NCBI GenBank assembly: GCA_023249895.1
Contig: JAHFBS010000011.1
Coordinates: 1 to 13,189, forward strand
Direction of reading: 5' to 3'
From: a bacterium
GTDB taxonomy: Bacteria > Babelota > Babeliae > Babelales > RVW-14
Length of the DNA: 13,189 bases
Part shown: positions 1 through 7,763 of the stretch, piece after piece
Position numbering within the stretch: the stretch's first letter is position 1
Layout of the letters: every line of letters begins with the position of its first letter
The notes under the pieces: generated by a model
What the model was told of the DNA's origin: nothing
The model's database searches: none
The model's input: the letters and a program-made list of their open reading frames with translations, nothing else
Program-made: the position numbers and the translations under genes

Positions 1-1666
1 ATTCAAGACTATCGGTTTTGCATTCGTGTGGACTTTTCAAAAAGCCTCTTCAGGATTTTTTGCAGCCGCACAATACATCAGCAATTCTATCAACACAGGA
101 TTTAAGGTAATTGTTTTGACAGTCCAGAGAACGTTTTCTTATATCACATACACTTTTAGTTCACTTGCAGCAGCCATCGCACGCAGTTTTACTTTCGTTG
201 GTTCATCGTTTATCGCTGGGTGCATGTTTGTAGGATCATCACTCTGGAGTACTTTCACCGCTACTGGTAACTTCATTGGCCGTGCTGCAAGTACCGTCAA
301 ATATGGCTTTGTTGCTACGGGAGCTGCTACCATCATCGCATCCAAAGCAGTCGGCAACGCAGCGGTACGTACCATAAATTATTGCGTACTGACTCTTGTC
401 AAAATCATGAAGAACGTTGGCTTGGCATTCGTATGGGCCTTTCAAAAAGCCTCTTCAGGATTTTTTGCAGCCGCACAATACACCAGCAACGTCATCACGA
501 CCGGTTTTAAAGCAACTGTACTCGTAATTCAAAAATCACTTTCTTTTATCAAGTACGCCTTTATTTCGCTTACCACCGCCATCGCACATGGCTTTACTTT
601 CGTTTACACATCACTTAGCAGTGGCTGCGTATTTCTCGGAGCCGTTACATGGCGTGCGATTGCTACGTCAGGAACATATTGCTTGCGCACGCTTATACGC
701 ATAAGTGAAGCGCTCAAAACAGTCGTAATAACTATCATTCAGGCATTGAGCAACTTTGTCATCGCATTCTTCACTACACTTGGACAAGTCCTTACTGCTA
801 TTGGTAAAGCACTGGTCTCACCCGCTGCTGTCTATGCATTACTTACGGCAACACTCATCGGTACCGGTTGGTATGGTTACCGAGCGGGCTGGTTTTTATT
901 CGACTTTGTCCCCTACAAGCTTGCACCTCAAACAGTAATTGATGTTCACGAGCAGAAAAAGCTCAAAGAATTTTCGCAGCAACTTGAAATGCGTCTGACA
1001 ACTACCGAACAAAAATTAGTCGCTCTTCAACAATCGCTTGCTGATCAACAGAAAAATTTTAAGCAAACAGCTCAACATGAAGAGCTGCAGTTGCAAGCTG
1101 TTAAACAATCAACAGCACTGGCTACACAAGAATTACAAGATGTTAAAAGCTCGCTGCACCAAACAACAAAACAGCTTGGTTCAAAGATCGAAGAACACAA
1201 CAAAAAGTTTTCTCAGCAGATAACAACGCACAAAGCAGAAGTTGACACTCGTCTGGCCTCTCACGAACAAAAAGTTGCCCAAACACTTGCAACCCAAGAG
1301 CAAAATCTTACCGCGCACATAGATCAACGAACACAATCACTTACCAAGCAACTTGATGCACATAAAAAAGACGCTGCAGCAAGCCACCAAGAAACCGAAC
1401 AAAAAATAAATTCTGTTAACGAAAAACTTAATGCCGTTGATACTAAAGCTTCTAAGGCAGTAACCGATACGCAAGGGCTTGACAAGAAAATTGATCACGT
1501 ACAACAATTACATGAAGCGAAAATAGCCGTTAATAAAACGATACGCAAGGAAGTTGAAAGCCAAGTTGGTGCGTTACGCGAAGAAATTAAAACTCGACAA
1601 AAAGAGAAGAAACGCAAAGCGGCACTAAGTAAAATCATCGACCAACTTGTCAGCGATGATGAATAA
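1..1666 (+). CDS. Hydrophobic-repeat and coiled-coil envelope protein (5' end outside window)
   Basis: I recognise no family. The reading frame is open from base 2 and lacks its N-terminus. The first part is a tandem repeat with a 405-nt (135-residue) period. The block FQKASSGFFAAAQY occurs at about nt 35-76 and again at 440-481, each followed by related text (TGFK..VL..Q...S.I.Y.F.SL..AIA..FTFV....GC.F.G). The repeats are rich in Phe, Ala, Ser, Thr and Gly, with few charges, and could lie in or on a membrane. A likely transmembrane helix (VYALLTATLIGTGW) is encoded at about nt 830-871. From about nt 940 to the end the protein is a Gln/Lys/Glu/His-rich coiled coil of about 230 residues, ending in a Lys-rich patch and an acidic tail (SDDE). 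The inferred architecture is a membrane-anchored N-terminal repeat region with a long rod on one side. The next gene follows after 15 bases, suggesting co-transcription. Coding status is secure; function is unknown. Confidence 0.85.
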   Translation, partial: FKTIGFAFVWTFQKASSGFFAAAQYISNSINTGFKVIVLTVQRTFSYITYTFSSLAAAIARSFTFVGSSFIAGCMFVGSSLWSTFTATGNFIGRAASTVKYGFVATGAATIIASKAVGNAAVRTINYCVLTLVKIMKNVGLAFVWAFQKASSGFFAAAQYTSNVITTGFKATVLVIQKSLSFIKYAFISLTTAIAHGFTFVYTSLSSGCVFLGAVTWRAIATSGTYCLRTLIRISEALKTVVITIIQALSNFVIAFFTTLGQVLTAIGKALVSPAAVYALLTATLIGTGWYGYRAGWFLFDFVPYKLAPQTVIDVHEQKKLKEFSQQLEMRLTTTEQKLVALQQSLADQQKNFKQTAQHEELQLQAVKQSTALATQELQDVKSSLHQTTKQLGSKIEEHNKKFSQQITTHKAEVDTRLASHEQKVAQTLATQEQNLTAHIDQRTQSLTKQLDAHKKDAAASHQETEQKINSVNEKLNAVDTKASKAVTDTQGLDKKIDHVQQLHEAKIAVNKTIRKEVESQVGALREEIKTRQKEKKRKAALSKIIDQLVSDDE

Positions 1667-1681
1667 AAATTGTGGTGAATT

Positions 1682-3298
1682 ATGCATATTAAGAATTGGT
1701 TATCGCGCGCATCATGGTGCTATCTGATAGCGCTCACACTTCTACTCCCATTGTATGCAGAAGATGGCGCGGCAGAAAACAACGAGTTCAATTCTGATTT
1801 ACTTAAAGAACGTATTGCGCAAGAAATTGCTACTCAAATTAAACCCAAAGAACAAAAGCCGCAGCATCACCGCGGCTCGACTCATTACCTCAATCGTGGA
1901 TTTGTAAAAACCGACGGCGCAATTTATCTGCTGCCACATTGGCCGTATTACACACAATTTTTTGAAGATAATGACCTTCTCCAATTTATCTTCACGTTTG
2001 ACACCGCCTCACATGCCTATGCAGGACACGGCGGATCTGAACAATTGTCTCAATTAATTTTTGGTGAACCAACTATTCACGTTCAAAACATATTACTTGC
2101 CAGCAAGCTTGCGCACATGGGCAAAATCATTGCGCACCCTCCTCTTGGAAACCCAAGCGGAGACACCGCTTCAACTATTGCAAACCACTATTTAAGTGTT
2201 CTTGCTGATCAAAAAATTAATCTGCATGCCTCGCTTGATGAATACAATTTTGTTTTTGACTACGCACGTCACTTCATGAATGGTGATATTACGCTTGGAA
2301 TTCATCTTCCTATCAAAATTCGTCATCAACGCCTCAAACTGACTAATGATATTTCACCTGAAAATTACATAAAATTAAAAAATATCGAACGCGGCTACAG
2401 CGCCGACGGCCAAACATTTATACCAGGACTTGCTCAAGCAACAGAGTTTCAGTTCTACAAACAATTTGATGGGCTTGAAGACTTTGTCGAAGAAATTGTT
2501 CATCGTAAAGAAATGTCATTTAATCATAACGAAACGGTTCTTGGGATTAGCGACGTTGTTGCCTATCTCAACTTCGATATACCTTCACGATATTTTGACC
2601 GCTTTGTCACCGGCCTAAGTCTTCTTGTTCCTACCGCGAGCGGACGAGATGTTGGCAAATTATGGTATGACGATTTGGGAAATGGAGGATTTGTCGAACT
2701 CGCTGGGTTTGTGTCATTTTTGTGGCAACGCAGCAAATGGCTCAATCCTTATATGCACCTTAAGGGAACTTACAGTTTTGCGGGCAACGTTAATCGACGT
2801 GTTACCATGGATAACACGTACGACGGTAAAGCTACCTTCAATAATACGGTCAGAGTTTTGCCCGGCCAACCGGCTCACGGCCTTATCATTTTTGGCGAAA
2901 CATTTAACTTTCTTGCAAAATCATTTCGCGAAGATGACGCAACGGCGCGCTGTTTCTCTGATGGAACACGTAAGGTTAAAATTCAACCAGGCCCCGAGTT
3001 TTTCTGTAGATTGGGCAACACCTTTGACGCGCTTTTTACCTCACACGGCTTTTTAGACATTTTTTACGATTTACGGGTACATGGAAAAGATTATGTCGTC
3101 AGACGACAACTTGATAGCCTCTATCAGCCAACACTGCTCAGCCACAACACGTCCTCGATTGCTAATACACTTGGTTTTACTTACTGTTATCAGTTTGATG
3201 CACAGATCAGATCTCGACTTGGCCTTGACTACACTTTTGCCGGCCGCAACACGCCAAAAACATTTGAGGTTCTTGCGTCACTTAATATTGAGTTTTAG
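1682..3298 (+). CDS. Putative outer-membrane beta-barrel protein
   Basis: The 538-residue protein starts with a signal peptide: basic n-region (KNWLSR), hydrophobic core (CYLIALTLLLPLY) and probable cleavage after LYA at residue 26. A charged linker rich in Glu, Lys and Gln follows, then a long region of alternating polar and aromatic/hydrophobic residues. Examples are GLSLLVPTASG, GFVELAGFVSFLW, NPYMHLKGTYSFAG and TLGFTYCYQFDAQIRSRLGLDYTFAG. The chain ends FEVLASLNIEF; a terminal Phe in a beta strand is the usual BAM-recognition signature of outer-membrane barrels. There are no hydrophobic helices after the signal peptide. The start is ATG at 1682 with a GGTGA ribosome binding site at 1674-1678. 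It lies 15 bases after the coiled-coil gene, so the two products may act together in the envelope (inference). Substrate and exact family are unknown. Confidence 0.75.
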   Translation: MHIKNWLSRASWCYLIALTLLLPLYAEDGAAENNEFNSDLLKERIAQEIATQIKPKEQKPQHHRGSTHYLNRGFVKTDGAIYLLPHWPYYTQFFEDNDLLQFIFTFDTASHAYAGHGGSEQLSQLIFGEPTIHVQNILLASKLAHMGKIIAHPPLGNPSGDTASTIANHYLSVLADQKINLHASLDEYNFVFDYARHFMNGDITLGIHLPIKIRHQRLKLTNDISPENYIKLKNIERGYSADGQTFIPGLAQATEFQFYKQFDGLEDFVEEIVHRKEMSFNHNETVLGISDVVAYLNFDIPSRYFDRFVTGLSLLVPTASGRDVGKLWYDDLGNGGFVELAGFVSFLWQRSKWLNPYMHLKGTYSFAGNVNRRVTMDNTYDGKATFNNTVRVLPGQPAHGLIIFGETFNFLAKSFREDDATARCFSDGTRKVKIQPGPEFFCRLGNTFDALFTSHGFLDIFYDLRVHGKDYVVRRQLDSLYQPTLLSHNTSSIANTLGFTYCYQFDAQIRSRLGLDYTFAGRNTPKTFEVLASLNIEF

Positions 3299-3539
3299 GC
3301 GCTTACCAATATTCTAAATATCTATCAGGCAGGTTATTAGAGTCCGTTCGTGTTGACCTTGCTATACAAATTTGCTTTGCAAATTCACTCAGGGCGAACG
3401 GAATAAAAACCGACTGATCCGAGTGCCAAGCTGAAAGCGAGGTGTATCGAGGAGAGCATGAACACCCTAAAGTAAAGCCTGGCGGTTCGCTCAACTTGGT
3501 TAGCGGAACTTTCGAGTAAATGAACAGTTAAAAATGATG
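3299..3539. other. Non-coding convergent intergenic region with multiple hairpins
   Basis: No convincing gene is present between the barrel gene and the ileS terminator. Besides the 60-nt stem-loop there is GGTGT...ACACC (3441-3445 with 3462-3466). There is also GTTCGCT...AGCGGAAC (3485-3491 with 3502-3509, one bulged base). The composition of 3340-3510 (frequent CGA, GTTC and GAGTG) differs from the flanking genes. It could be a decayed repeat cluster, or a structured 3' UTR or small RNA; the sequence alone does not decide. Confidence 0.5.
3343..3402. repeat. Stem-loop resembling dispersed palindromic (REP-like) elements
   Basis: Arms TCCGTTCG (3343-3350) and CGAACGGA (3395-3402) pair perfectly over 8 bp. 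They enclose a second perfect 7-bp hairpin, AATTTGC-ttt-GCAAATT (3369-3385). The flanking text (CTCAGGGCGAACGGA) resembles the palindromic sequences ending in CTCAGGGCGAACGG that I recall from intergenic regions of many bacteria; this copy looks degenerate. It lies between two convergent genes. No T-run follows the stem on the plus strand, so it is not an ordinary rho-independent terminator. Confidence 0.6.
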
Positions 3540-3561
3540 CAGGGGCGCGAATGCGCCCCTG
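3540..3561 (-). terminator. Rho-independent terminator of the ileS operon
   Basis: A perfect 9-bp GC-rich stem, CAGGGGCGC (3540-3548) and GCGCCCCTG (3553-3561), closes a 4-nt loop. Read on the minus strand it begins 6 bases after the ileS stop codon and is followed by CATCATTTTTAACTG, so a T5 run starts within a few bases. On the plus strand the downstream sequence has no clear T-run, so it mainly serves ileS. Confidence 0.85.
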
Positions 3562-3567
3562 TTCGAA

Positions 3568-6504
3568 TTACTTCTTTTCAAGAACTTGTTGGCAACGGCC
3601 ACAAAGATTATCCGGATGCTCAGTCACATCAAAGTGCCAGCAACGCGGACATTTCGCGCCATGAGCATGTTCAACACTCACTTTGGCCCATGCAACAAGT
3701 GATGGCGCAAGATCTGCTTGCTCTGAAGCAACTACAACTTGCGAAACCACCAACCAATCTGCCAAGAATCTAAGTTTATCTTCCTGTTTGGTCTCAAGGC
3801 CACGCATCAACGCAGCAAAAAGCTCATGTTCCGGGCTTGCAGGATCAACCCACAACGTTACTTTTGCTTCATAAGGATGCTTAATAATACCTTGCTCACG
3901 CTGACCTTCAATTGCTTTAAGCGCAGCCGTACGCAAGGATTCAAGCATCAACCAGGTTCCCTCACGCACTACACCGACAGAAGCATGTTGCTGGGGAAGA
4001 CGACCGGCTGTTGCAAACTGTTGCCATCCTTCATGAATATCAGGGAAACGTTGGAGGTGAATGGATTCTTGTTTATCTTTTTGATAAAAGTCAGAAACTT
4101 CTTCAGCCAGAAATGACAAAATTGGTGCAAGCCAACGCGTCATCACATCAAGAATATGGTACAACGCGGTTTGCGCTGAACGACGTGCGACACTGTCTTG
4201 TTGTTCGACATATAAACGATCTTTAAGAATATCAAAATAAACGGCACTCAAATCATTGGTGCAATATTCATTAATCGTGTGAACAACACTTGCAAAACGG
4301 TACGTATCATATGCTTCGCGAATTTTAATATTTAACTCATATAAACGCGCCAACGCATATTGATCAAGCATCAACAATGATTCGTAATCAACCGCATCTT
4401 TGGTGATATCAAAATCATATAAGTTAGCAATCATGTAGCGGCAGGTATTACGAATTTTGCGATACATTTCGGCAACAGTACCCAGTAATTTTTCTGAAAC
4501 AACCAAGTCATTTTCAAAGTCAACGCTTGCTGCCCAGAGACGCAAAACATCGCGACTGAATTTAGTTGTCACATCATTAACCGCAATCACATTGCCCAAC
4601 GATTTTGACATCTTACGTTTTTGTTCATCAACAATAAAACCGTGCGTTAAGATTGCCTTGGTTGGCGTGTGATCAAAGAGCACCATGCCGCACAACAACG
4701 AGCTTTGGAACCATCCACGGTGTTGATCTGATCCTTCAAAATACACATCGGCCGGCACGCCAAGATTTTCTTTATCTTGGGCAAGCACCGCATAGCTACT
4801 TACGCCTGAGTCAAACCAGACATCAAGAATATCGCGCTCAAGTGTAAAATGCGTAAGGTCTTTGTTATTACATGTTGCACAATGATATGACGCAGGAATA
4901 ATTTTTTCAGTCACCAATAATTCGGGCGTCATGCGATCCCAAAATTCAATACCCTCTTCTGCCACGCGTGCAGCAACAGCACGGACTACATTGGCATCAA
5001 GATGTGCCGCTCCACATTTTTTGCAGCTTATCGCAGGAATTGGAACACCCCATTGGCGCTGACGTGACATACACCACTCGGTACGATTTGCGATAAAGGA
5101 ATGTAAGCGAGCCTGGCCCCGTTCTGGAACAAATTTTATTGATTCAATTTCTTTGAGCGCTCGAGGCAAAAGATCATTTTGCGCAAGATCACAAAACCAT
5201 TGGTTGGTTGCACGGAACATTAACCCCTGACGGCAGCGCCAGCAATGTGGATAAGAGTGGGTGATTGAACCTTTGTGCAACAACGTACCGCGCTCTTTGA
5301 GCAGTGTAATAACGGCACCCTGCGCATCAGCAATACTCATACCTTCAAAAGATGCAGGCTTAATTCCTTGCAAATATTTACCATCATCGGAAAGTGGTGA
5401 AAAAATTTCAAGACCGTGTTTGACGCCAAGCAAATAGTCTTCGGGACCGCAGCCAGGTGCCGAATGCAAACAGGCAGTACCTTCGGCCAACTGCACCGTT
5501 TCATCAAGGAGTACCGGCACCGTAAAATCATCAATTAAAGGATGCTGTACACTGCGCTGTTGAAATACAATTGCATCAGCATGTGCAAGCTCTTTTTTAA
5601 CAATTCCAAGATCAGCACATACGGCATCGGCACGTTCCGAGGCAACAATAAAAGCGTCACTTGAATCAGCGCCTTCAAGCACGCTATACACGGCAGTTGG
5701 ATTTAATACTACTGCGCGGTTAAGCGGCAAGGTCCACGGCGTTGTTGTCCAGACGGCAAAAGAAATTTTAAGTGTTGGATTTTTTTCAAACAAAAGCGGA
5801 AAAATAACACGGGCAATTTTGTCAGGAAGTTGGAACAACACATAAAGTGAAGGATCCTTGCGATCTTTATATTCGATTTCTGCCGTTGCAAGTACGGTAC
5901 GACACGATGCGCACCAGGGAACTGTTTTGAGTTTGCGTTCGATGTATCCTTTTTCAACAAACGTCGCAAATGCTTCTAAAATATGTGATTCGTAGTGGGG
6001 ATCCATGGTGACATACGCATGATCATAGTCAGCCAATTTACCCAGCTCTTTGAGCTCTTCTCGCTGAACATTTATCCATTGCTGAGCATATTCACGGCAA
6101 TATTTTTTGAATGTTACGCGATCAACGCTGGAGCGGTCTTTTTCAAGACCACGTTCAGTCGTAACTTTAAGTTCAATAGGCAGTCCATGGCAGTCCCAGC
6201 CAGGAATAAGAGGCGCATGATAACCGGCCATACGCTTCGATTTACATACAAGGTCATTCAAAATGTAGCTCAGGGCGTGTCCCATATGTAAATGGCCGTT
6301 GGCAAACGGAGGCCCATCATGCAAAATAAATTTCTTAGCACCCTTATTGTGATGTGTTACTTTTTCATAAAATCCTGGCTCTGCCCAGCGCTTAAGAAGC
6401 TCAGGCTCTTTTTGCTGTGCGTTGGCTCGAATCGAAAATTCGGTGCGAGGAAGATTGAGGGTGTTTTGAAACGGATTTTTTTGAGCTGTTGATTCATTAG
6501 ACAC
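3568..6504 (-). CDS. ileS: Isoleucyl-tRNA synthetase
   Basis: Class I aminoacyl-tRNA synthetase that charges tRNA-Ile with isoleucine in the cytosol. The 978 residues cover a full-length bacterial IleRS. The N-terminal catalytic signature is HMGH (residues 73-76) after GPPFANG. The CP1 editing domain contains WTTTPWTLP (252-260) and HSAPGCGPEDY (347-357). The second catalytic motif is KMSKS (631-635). The C-terminal zinc finger is CPRC (952-955) paired with CGRC (968-971). The editing-site His and second Asp (H347, D356, matching the HTAPGHGxDDY motif) are present, while the middle His is Cys352. The start is GTG at 6504, supported by the ribosome binding site AAGGAAA (6511-6517). That site overlaps the rpiB stop codon, so translation may be coupled. 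No T-box leader is visible; the gene is last in the operon and ends at a strong terminator. Confidence 0.97.
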   Translation of the reverse strand: MSNESTAQKNPFQNTLNLPRTEFSIRANAQQKEPELLKRWAEPGFYEKVTHHNKGAKKFILHDGPPFANGHLHMGHALSYILNDLVCKSKRMAGYHAPLIPGWDCHGLPIELKVTTERGLEKDRSSVDRVTFKKYCREYAQQWINVQREELKELGKLADYDHAYVTMDPHYESHILEAFATFVEKGYIERKLKTVPWCASCRTVLATAEIEYKDRKDPSLYVLFQLPDKIARVIFPLLFEKNPTLKISFAVWTTTPWTLPLNRAVVLNPTAVYSVLEGADSSDAFIVASERADAVCADLGIVKKELAHADAIVFQQRSVQHPLIDDFTVPVLLDETVQLAEGTACLHSAPGCGPEDYLLGVKHGLEIFSPLSDDGKYLQGIKPASFEGMSIADAQGAVITLLKERGTLLHKGSITHSYPHCWRCRQGLMFRATNQWFCDLAQNDLLPRALKEIESIKFVPERGQARLHSFIANRTEWCMSRQRQWGVPIPAISCKKCGAAHLDANVVRAVAARVAEEGIEFWDRMTPELLVTEKIIPASYHCATCNNKDLTHFTLERDILDVWFDSGVSSYAVLAQDKENLGVPADVYFEGSDQHRGWFQSSLLCGMVLFDHTPTKAILTHGFIVDEQKRKMSKSLGNVIAVNDVTTKFSRDVLRLWAASVDFENDLVVSEKLLGTVAEMYRKIRNTCRYMIANLYDFDITKDAVDYESLLMLDQYALARLYELNIKIREAYDTYRFASVVHTINEYCTNDLSAVYFDILKDRLYVEQQDSVARRSAQTALYHILDVMTRWLAPILSFLAEEVSDFYQKDKQESIHLQRFPDIHEGWQQFATAGRLPQQHASVGVVREGTWLMLESLRTAALKAIEGQREQGIIKHPYEAKVTLWVDPASPEHELFAALMRGLETKQEDKLRFLADWLVVSQVVVASEQADLAPSLVAWAKVSVEHAHGAKCPRCWHFDVTEHPDNLCGRCQQVLEKK

Positions 6505-6515
6505 GGCGTATTTCC

Positions 6516-6938
6516 TTATTCATCAATCATTTCAAGTCGTCGTTGATAAATGCCACCCTTAAACTCGGCCTTAAGCCACACATCAATAATCGACAAGGCC
6601 AGGTCGGGAGTCACAAAATCTGCCGGAAGTACAAGGACGTTGGCATTATCATCCTCTTTGGCTAAACGAGCAACATCGACAGTCCAGCACAATGCCGCAT
6701 AAATTCCTCTGAACCGGTTGGCAGCTACGCTTGCCCCAACGCCAGATCCACATAAAATAATGCCGCATTCAGCGTTGCCGCTTAAAATATCCTCGCATAC
6801 CCGTCGAGAAAAAATAGGATAATCGGTACGATGTTCTGAATACGTACCAACATCCAACCACTCATGTTCTTCACCGTGCTCAATAATATTAGTCTTGAGC
6901 GCAAAGCCGCGGTGATCAGCCCCAATAGAAATCTTCAT
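6516..6938 (-). CDS. rpiB: Ribose-5-phosphate isomerase B family sugar isomerase
   Basis: The RpiB/LacAB family interconverts ribose 5-phosphate and ribulose 5-phosphate in the pentose phosphate pathway, in the cytosol. The 140-residue length is typical. Family motifs are present: ADHRGF (residues 7-12), DVGTYS and RTDYP (29-41), and LCGSGVGASVAANRFRGI (62-79), with Cys63 in the position of the E. coli catalytic Cys66. In the usual E. coli-type segment QHNDTNVL the His assists sugar ring opening. Here the aligned segment is EDDNANVL, so the His is Asp96. Activity may be altered, or the substrate may differ (another phosphorylated sugar); this is inference. The conserved N-terminus fixes the ATG at 6938, which lies inside the 3' end of the upstream gene (23-base overlap). 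It is the middle gene of a three-gene operon. Confidence 0.93.
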   Translation of the reverse strand: MKISIGADHRGFALKTNIIEHGEEHEWLDVGTYSEHRTDYPIFSRRVCEDILSGNAECGIILCGSGVGASVAANRFRGIYAALCWTVDVARLAKEDDNANVLVLPADFVTPDLALSIIDVWLKAEFKGGIYQRRLEMIDE

Positions 6939-7611
6939 CTTTGAGCACTTTTGTTTTATCTTCTAACTGTTCCTTTGTCCATTCCATCTCACAATATTCA
7001 GCTGAAGAGCTTACCACAAGCTTAAGCGATCGTACATCGCGCTGCGATATACGGCGAGCAAGCTCAGGATCGATAGGAATTCTAATAAGATATGCCCCCT
7101 TAAACAGGTTAAAAGTTGGGCCAAAAAACAACTGGGTTTCAGGCTCAAGTTCAATCTCCTTAACGCCCTCTTTTTTAGGCGCTGGAGGCATCTTTTTGCC
7201 ATCAACTTCTGCATATACCGACCAGGATGCTGTTGAATCGCCCAACGAGGTAAACGTCTTATCGCGTACATCGGCAAGCAGATAGAAGGTTATCCAGTGC
7301 TGGTTTTCTTCCAATTGACGCTTGAGCATCTCTTCGCGCGCATCAGCATTCAAACCACGTTTGGCGCCAAAGACATCAACATATGCCTTACGCCATTCGT
7401 CAGCGCACCAGAGTGCTGTGCAGACCGCTCGGGTTTTGAATTCGTTGTACAGCGTCACTTCTCGTCGATAGCGCTGAGCTACTGCACTTTGGTCAGGCAG
7501 CCTGCCCCCCTGCGGGAACTCAGACTTAACAAGATCATAATATTTGACACACGAGGTTGTCAGACTCAGAACGCTCAACAAAGCACCTAACGACAAAATA
7601 TATGATCTCAT
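6916..7611 (-). CDS. Candidate lipoprotein of unknown function
   Basis: I do not recognise the family. The 231-residue protein has an N-terminal hydrophobic segment (YILSLGALLSVLSLTTSC) ending in TTSC. This could serve as a lipobox with Cys21 lipidated, although Thr at -3 is not ideal; otherwise it is a secretory signal. The rest is soluble, with an Arg/Glu-rich middle, WITFYLLADV, a short Pro/Lys linker (KKMPPAPKKEG), TFNLFKGAYLIRIPI and an acidic end. No transmembrane helix follows the signal. It probably sits at the periplasmic face of the inner or outer membrane. It is the first gene of the operon with rpiB and ileS and overlaps rpiB by 23 bases, so translation may be coupled; no functional link is obvious. 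The ATG at 7611 has only a weak purine-rich site (GAAAGAGA) upstream. Confidence 0.75.
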   Translation of the reverse strand: MRSYILSLGALLSVLSLTTSCVKYYDLVKSEFPQGGRLPDQSAVAQRYRREVTLYNEFKTRAVCTALWCADEWRKAYVDVFGAKRGLNADAREEMLKRQLEENQHWITFYLLADVRDKTFTSLGDSTASWSVYAEVDGKKMPPAPKKEGVKEIELEPETQLFFGPTFNLFKGAYLIRIPIDPELARRISQRDVRSLKLVVSSSAEYCEMEWTKEQLEDKTKVLKDEDFYWG

Positions 7612-7669
7612 ACGCGTCTCTTTCGGTGATAGTGGTTATGGCCTATGCCTGGGTACCTTAATGTATCAG

Positions 7670-7699
7670 TATATAGCAGAGAAGCATAAAAAAAGACAA
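7670..7699 (-). promoter_or_regulatory. Candidate sigma70-type promoter for the lipoprotein-rpiB-ileS operon
   Basis: Read on the minus strand, TTGTCT (7694-7699) and TATATA (7670-7675) are separated by 18 bases, about 60 bases upstream of the ATG at 7611. Both boxes are reasonable but not perfect. I found no equally good promoter for the divergent GGDEF gene in the same 152-base gap. Confidence 0.4.
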
Positions 7700-7763
7700 G
7701 GATAACGCATGCGGCAGCTATTGCACTGGACATGCTCATTTAAGCAATGATAAGCTGGCCGGC

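Noticed and set aside
26..28. GTG as the start of the first gene
   Set aside because: The frame is open to the window edge and the preceding residues (TIGFAFVW) match the second repeat unit (NVGLAFVW), so the gene begins upstream.
2625..3056. 143-codon plus-strand frame inside the barrel gene
   Set aside because: It overlaps a gene with a clear signal peptide and barrel pattern in another frame, and its own translation shows no domain.
3739..4116. 125-codon plus-strand frame opposite ileS
   Set aside because: Antisense shadow of the IleRS C-terminal region; no ribosome binding site or recognisable motif.
6941..7285. 114-codon plus-strand frame opposite the candidate lipoprotein
   Set aside because: Shadow frame; the minus-strand frame has the signal peptide and the operon overlap with rpiB.
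7721..7753. Promoter for the GGDEF gene (TTGCAC with a TGATAA-like box)
   Set aside because: Spacing is about 21 bases and the -10 is poor; not strong enough to list.
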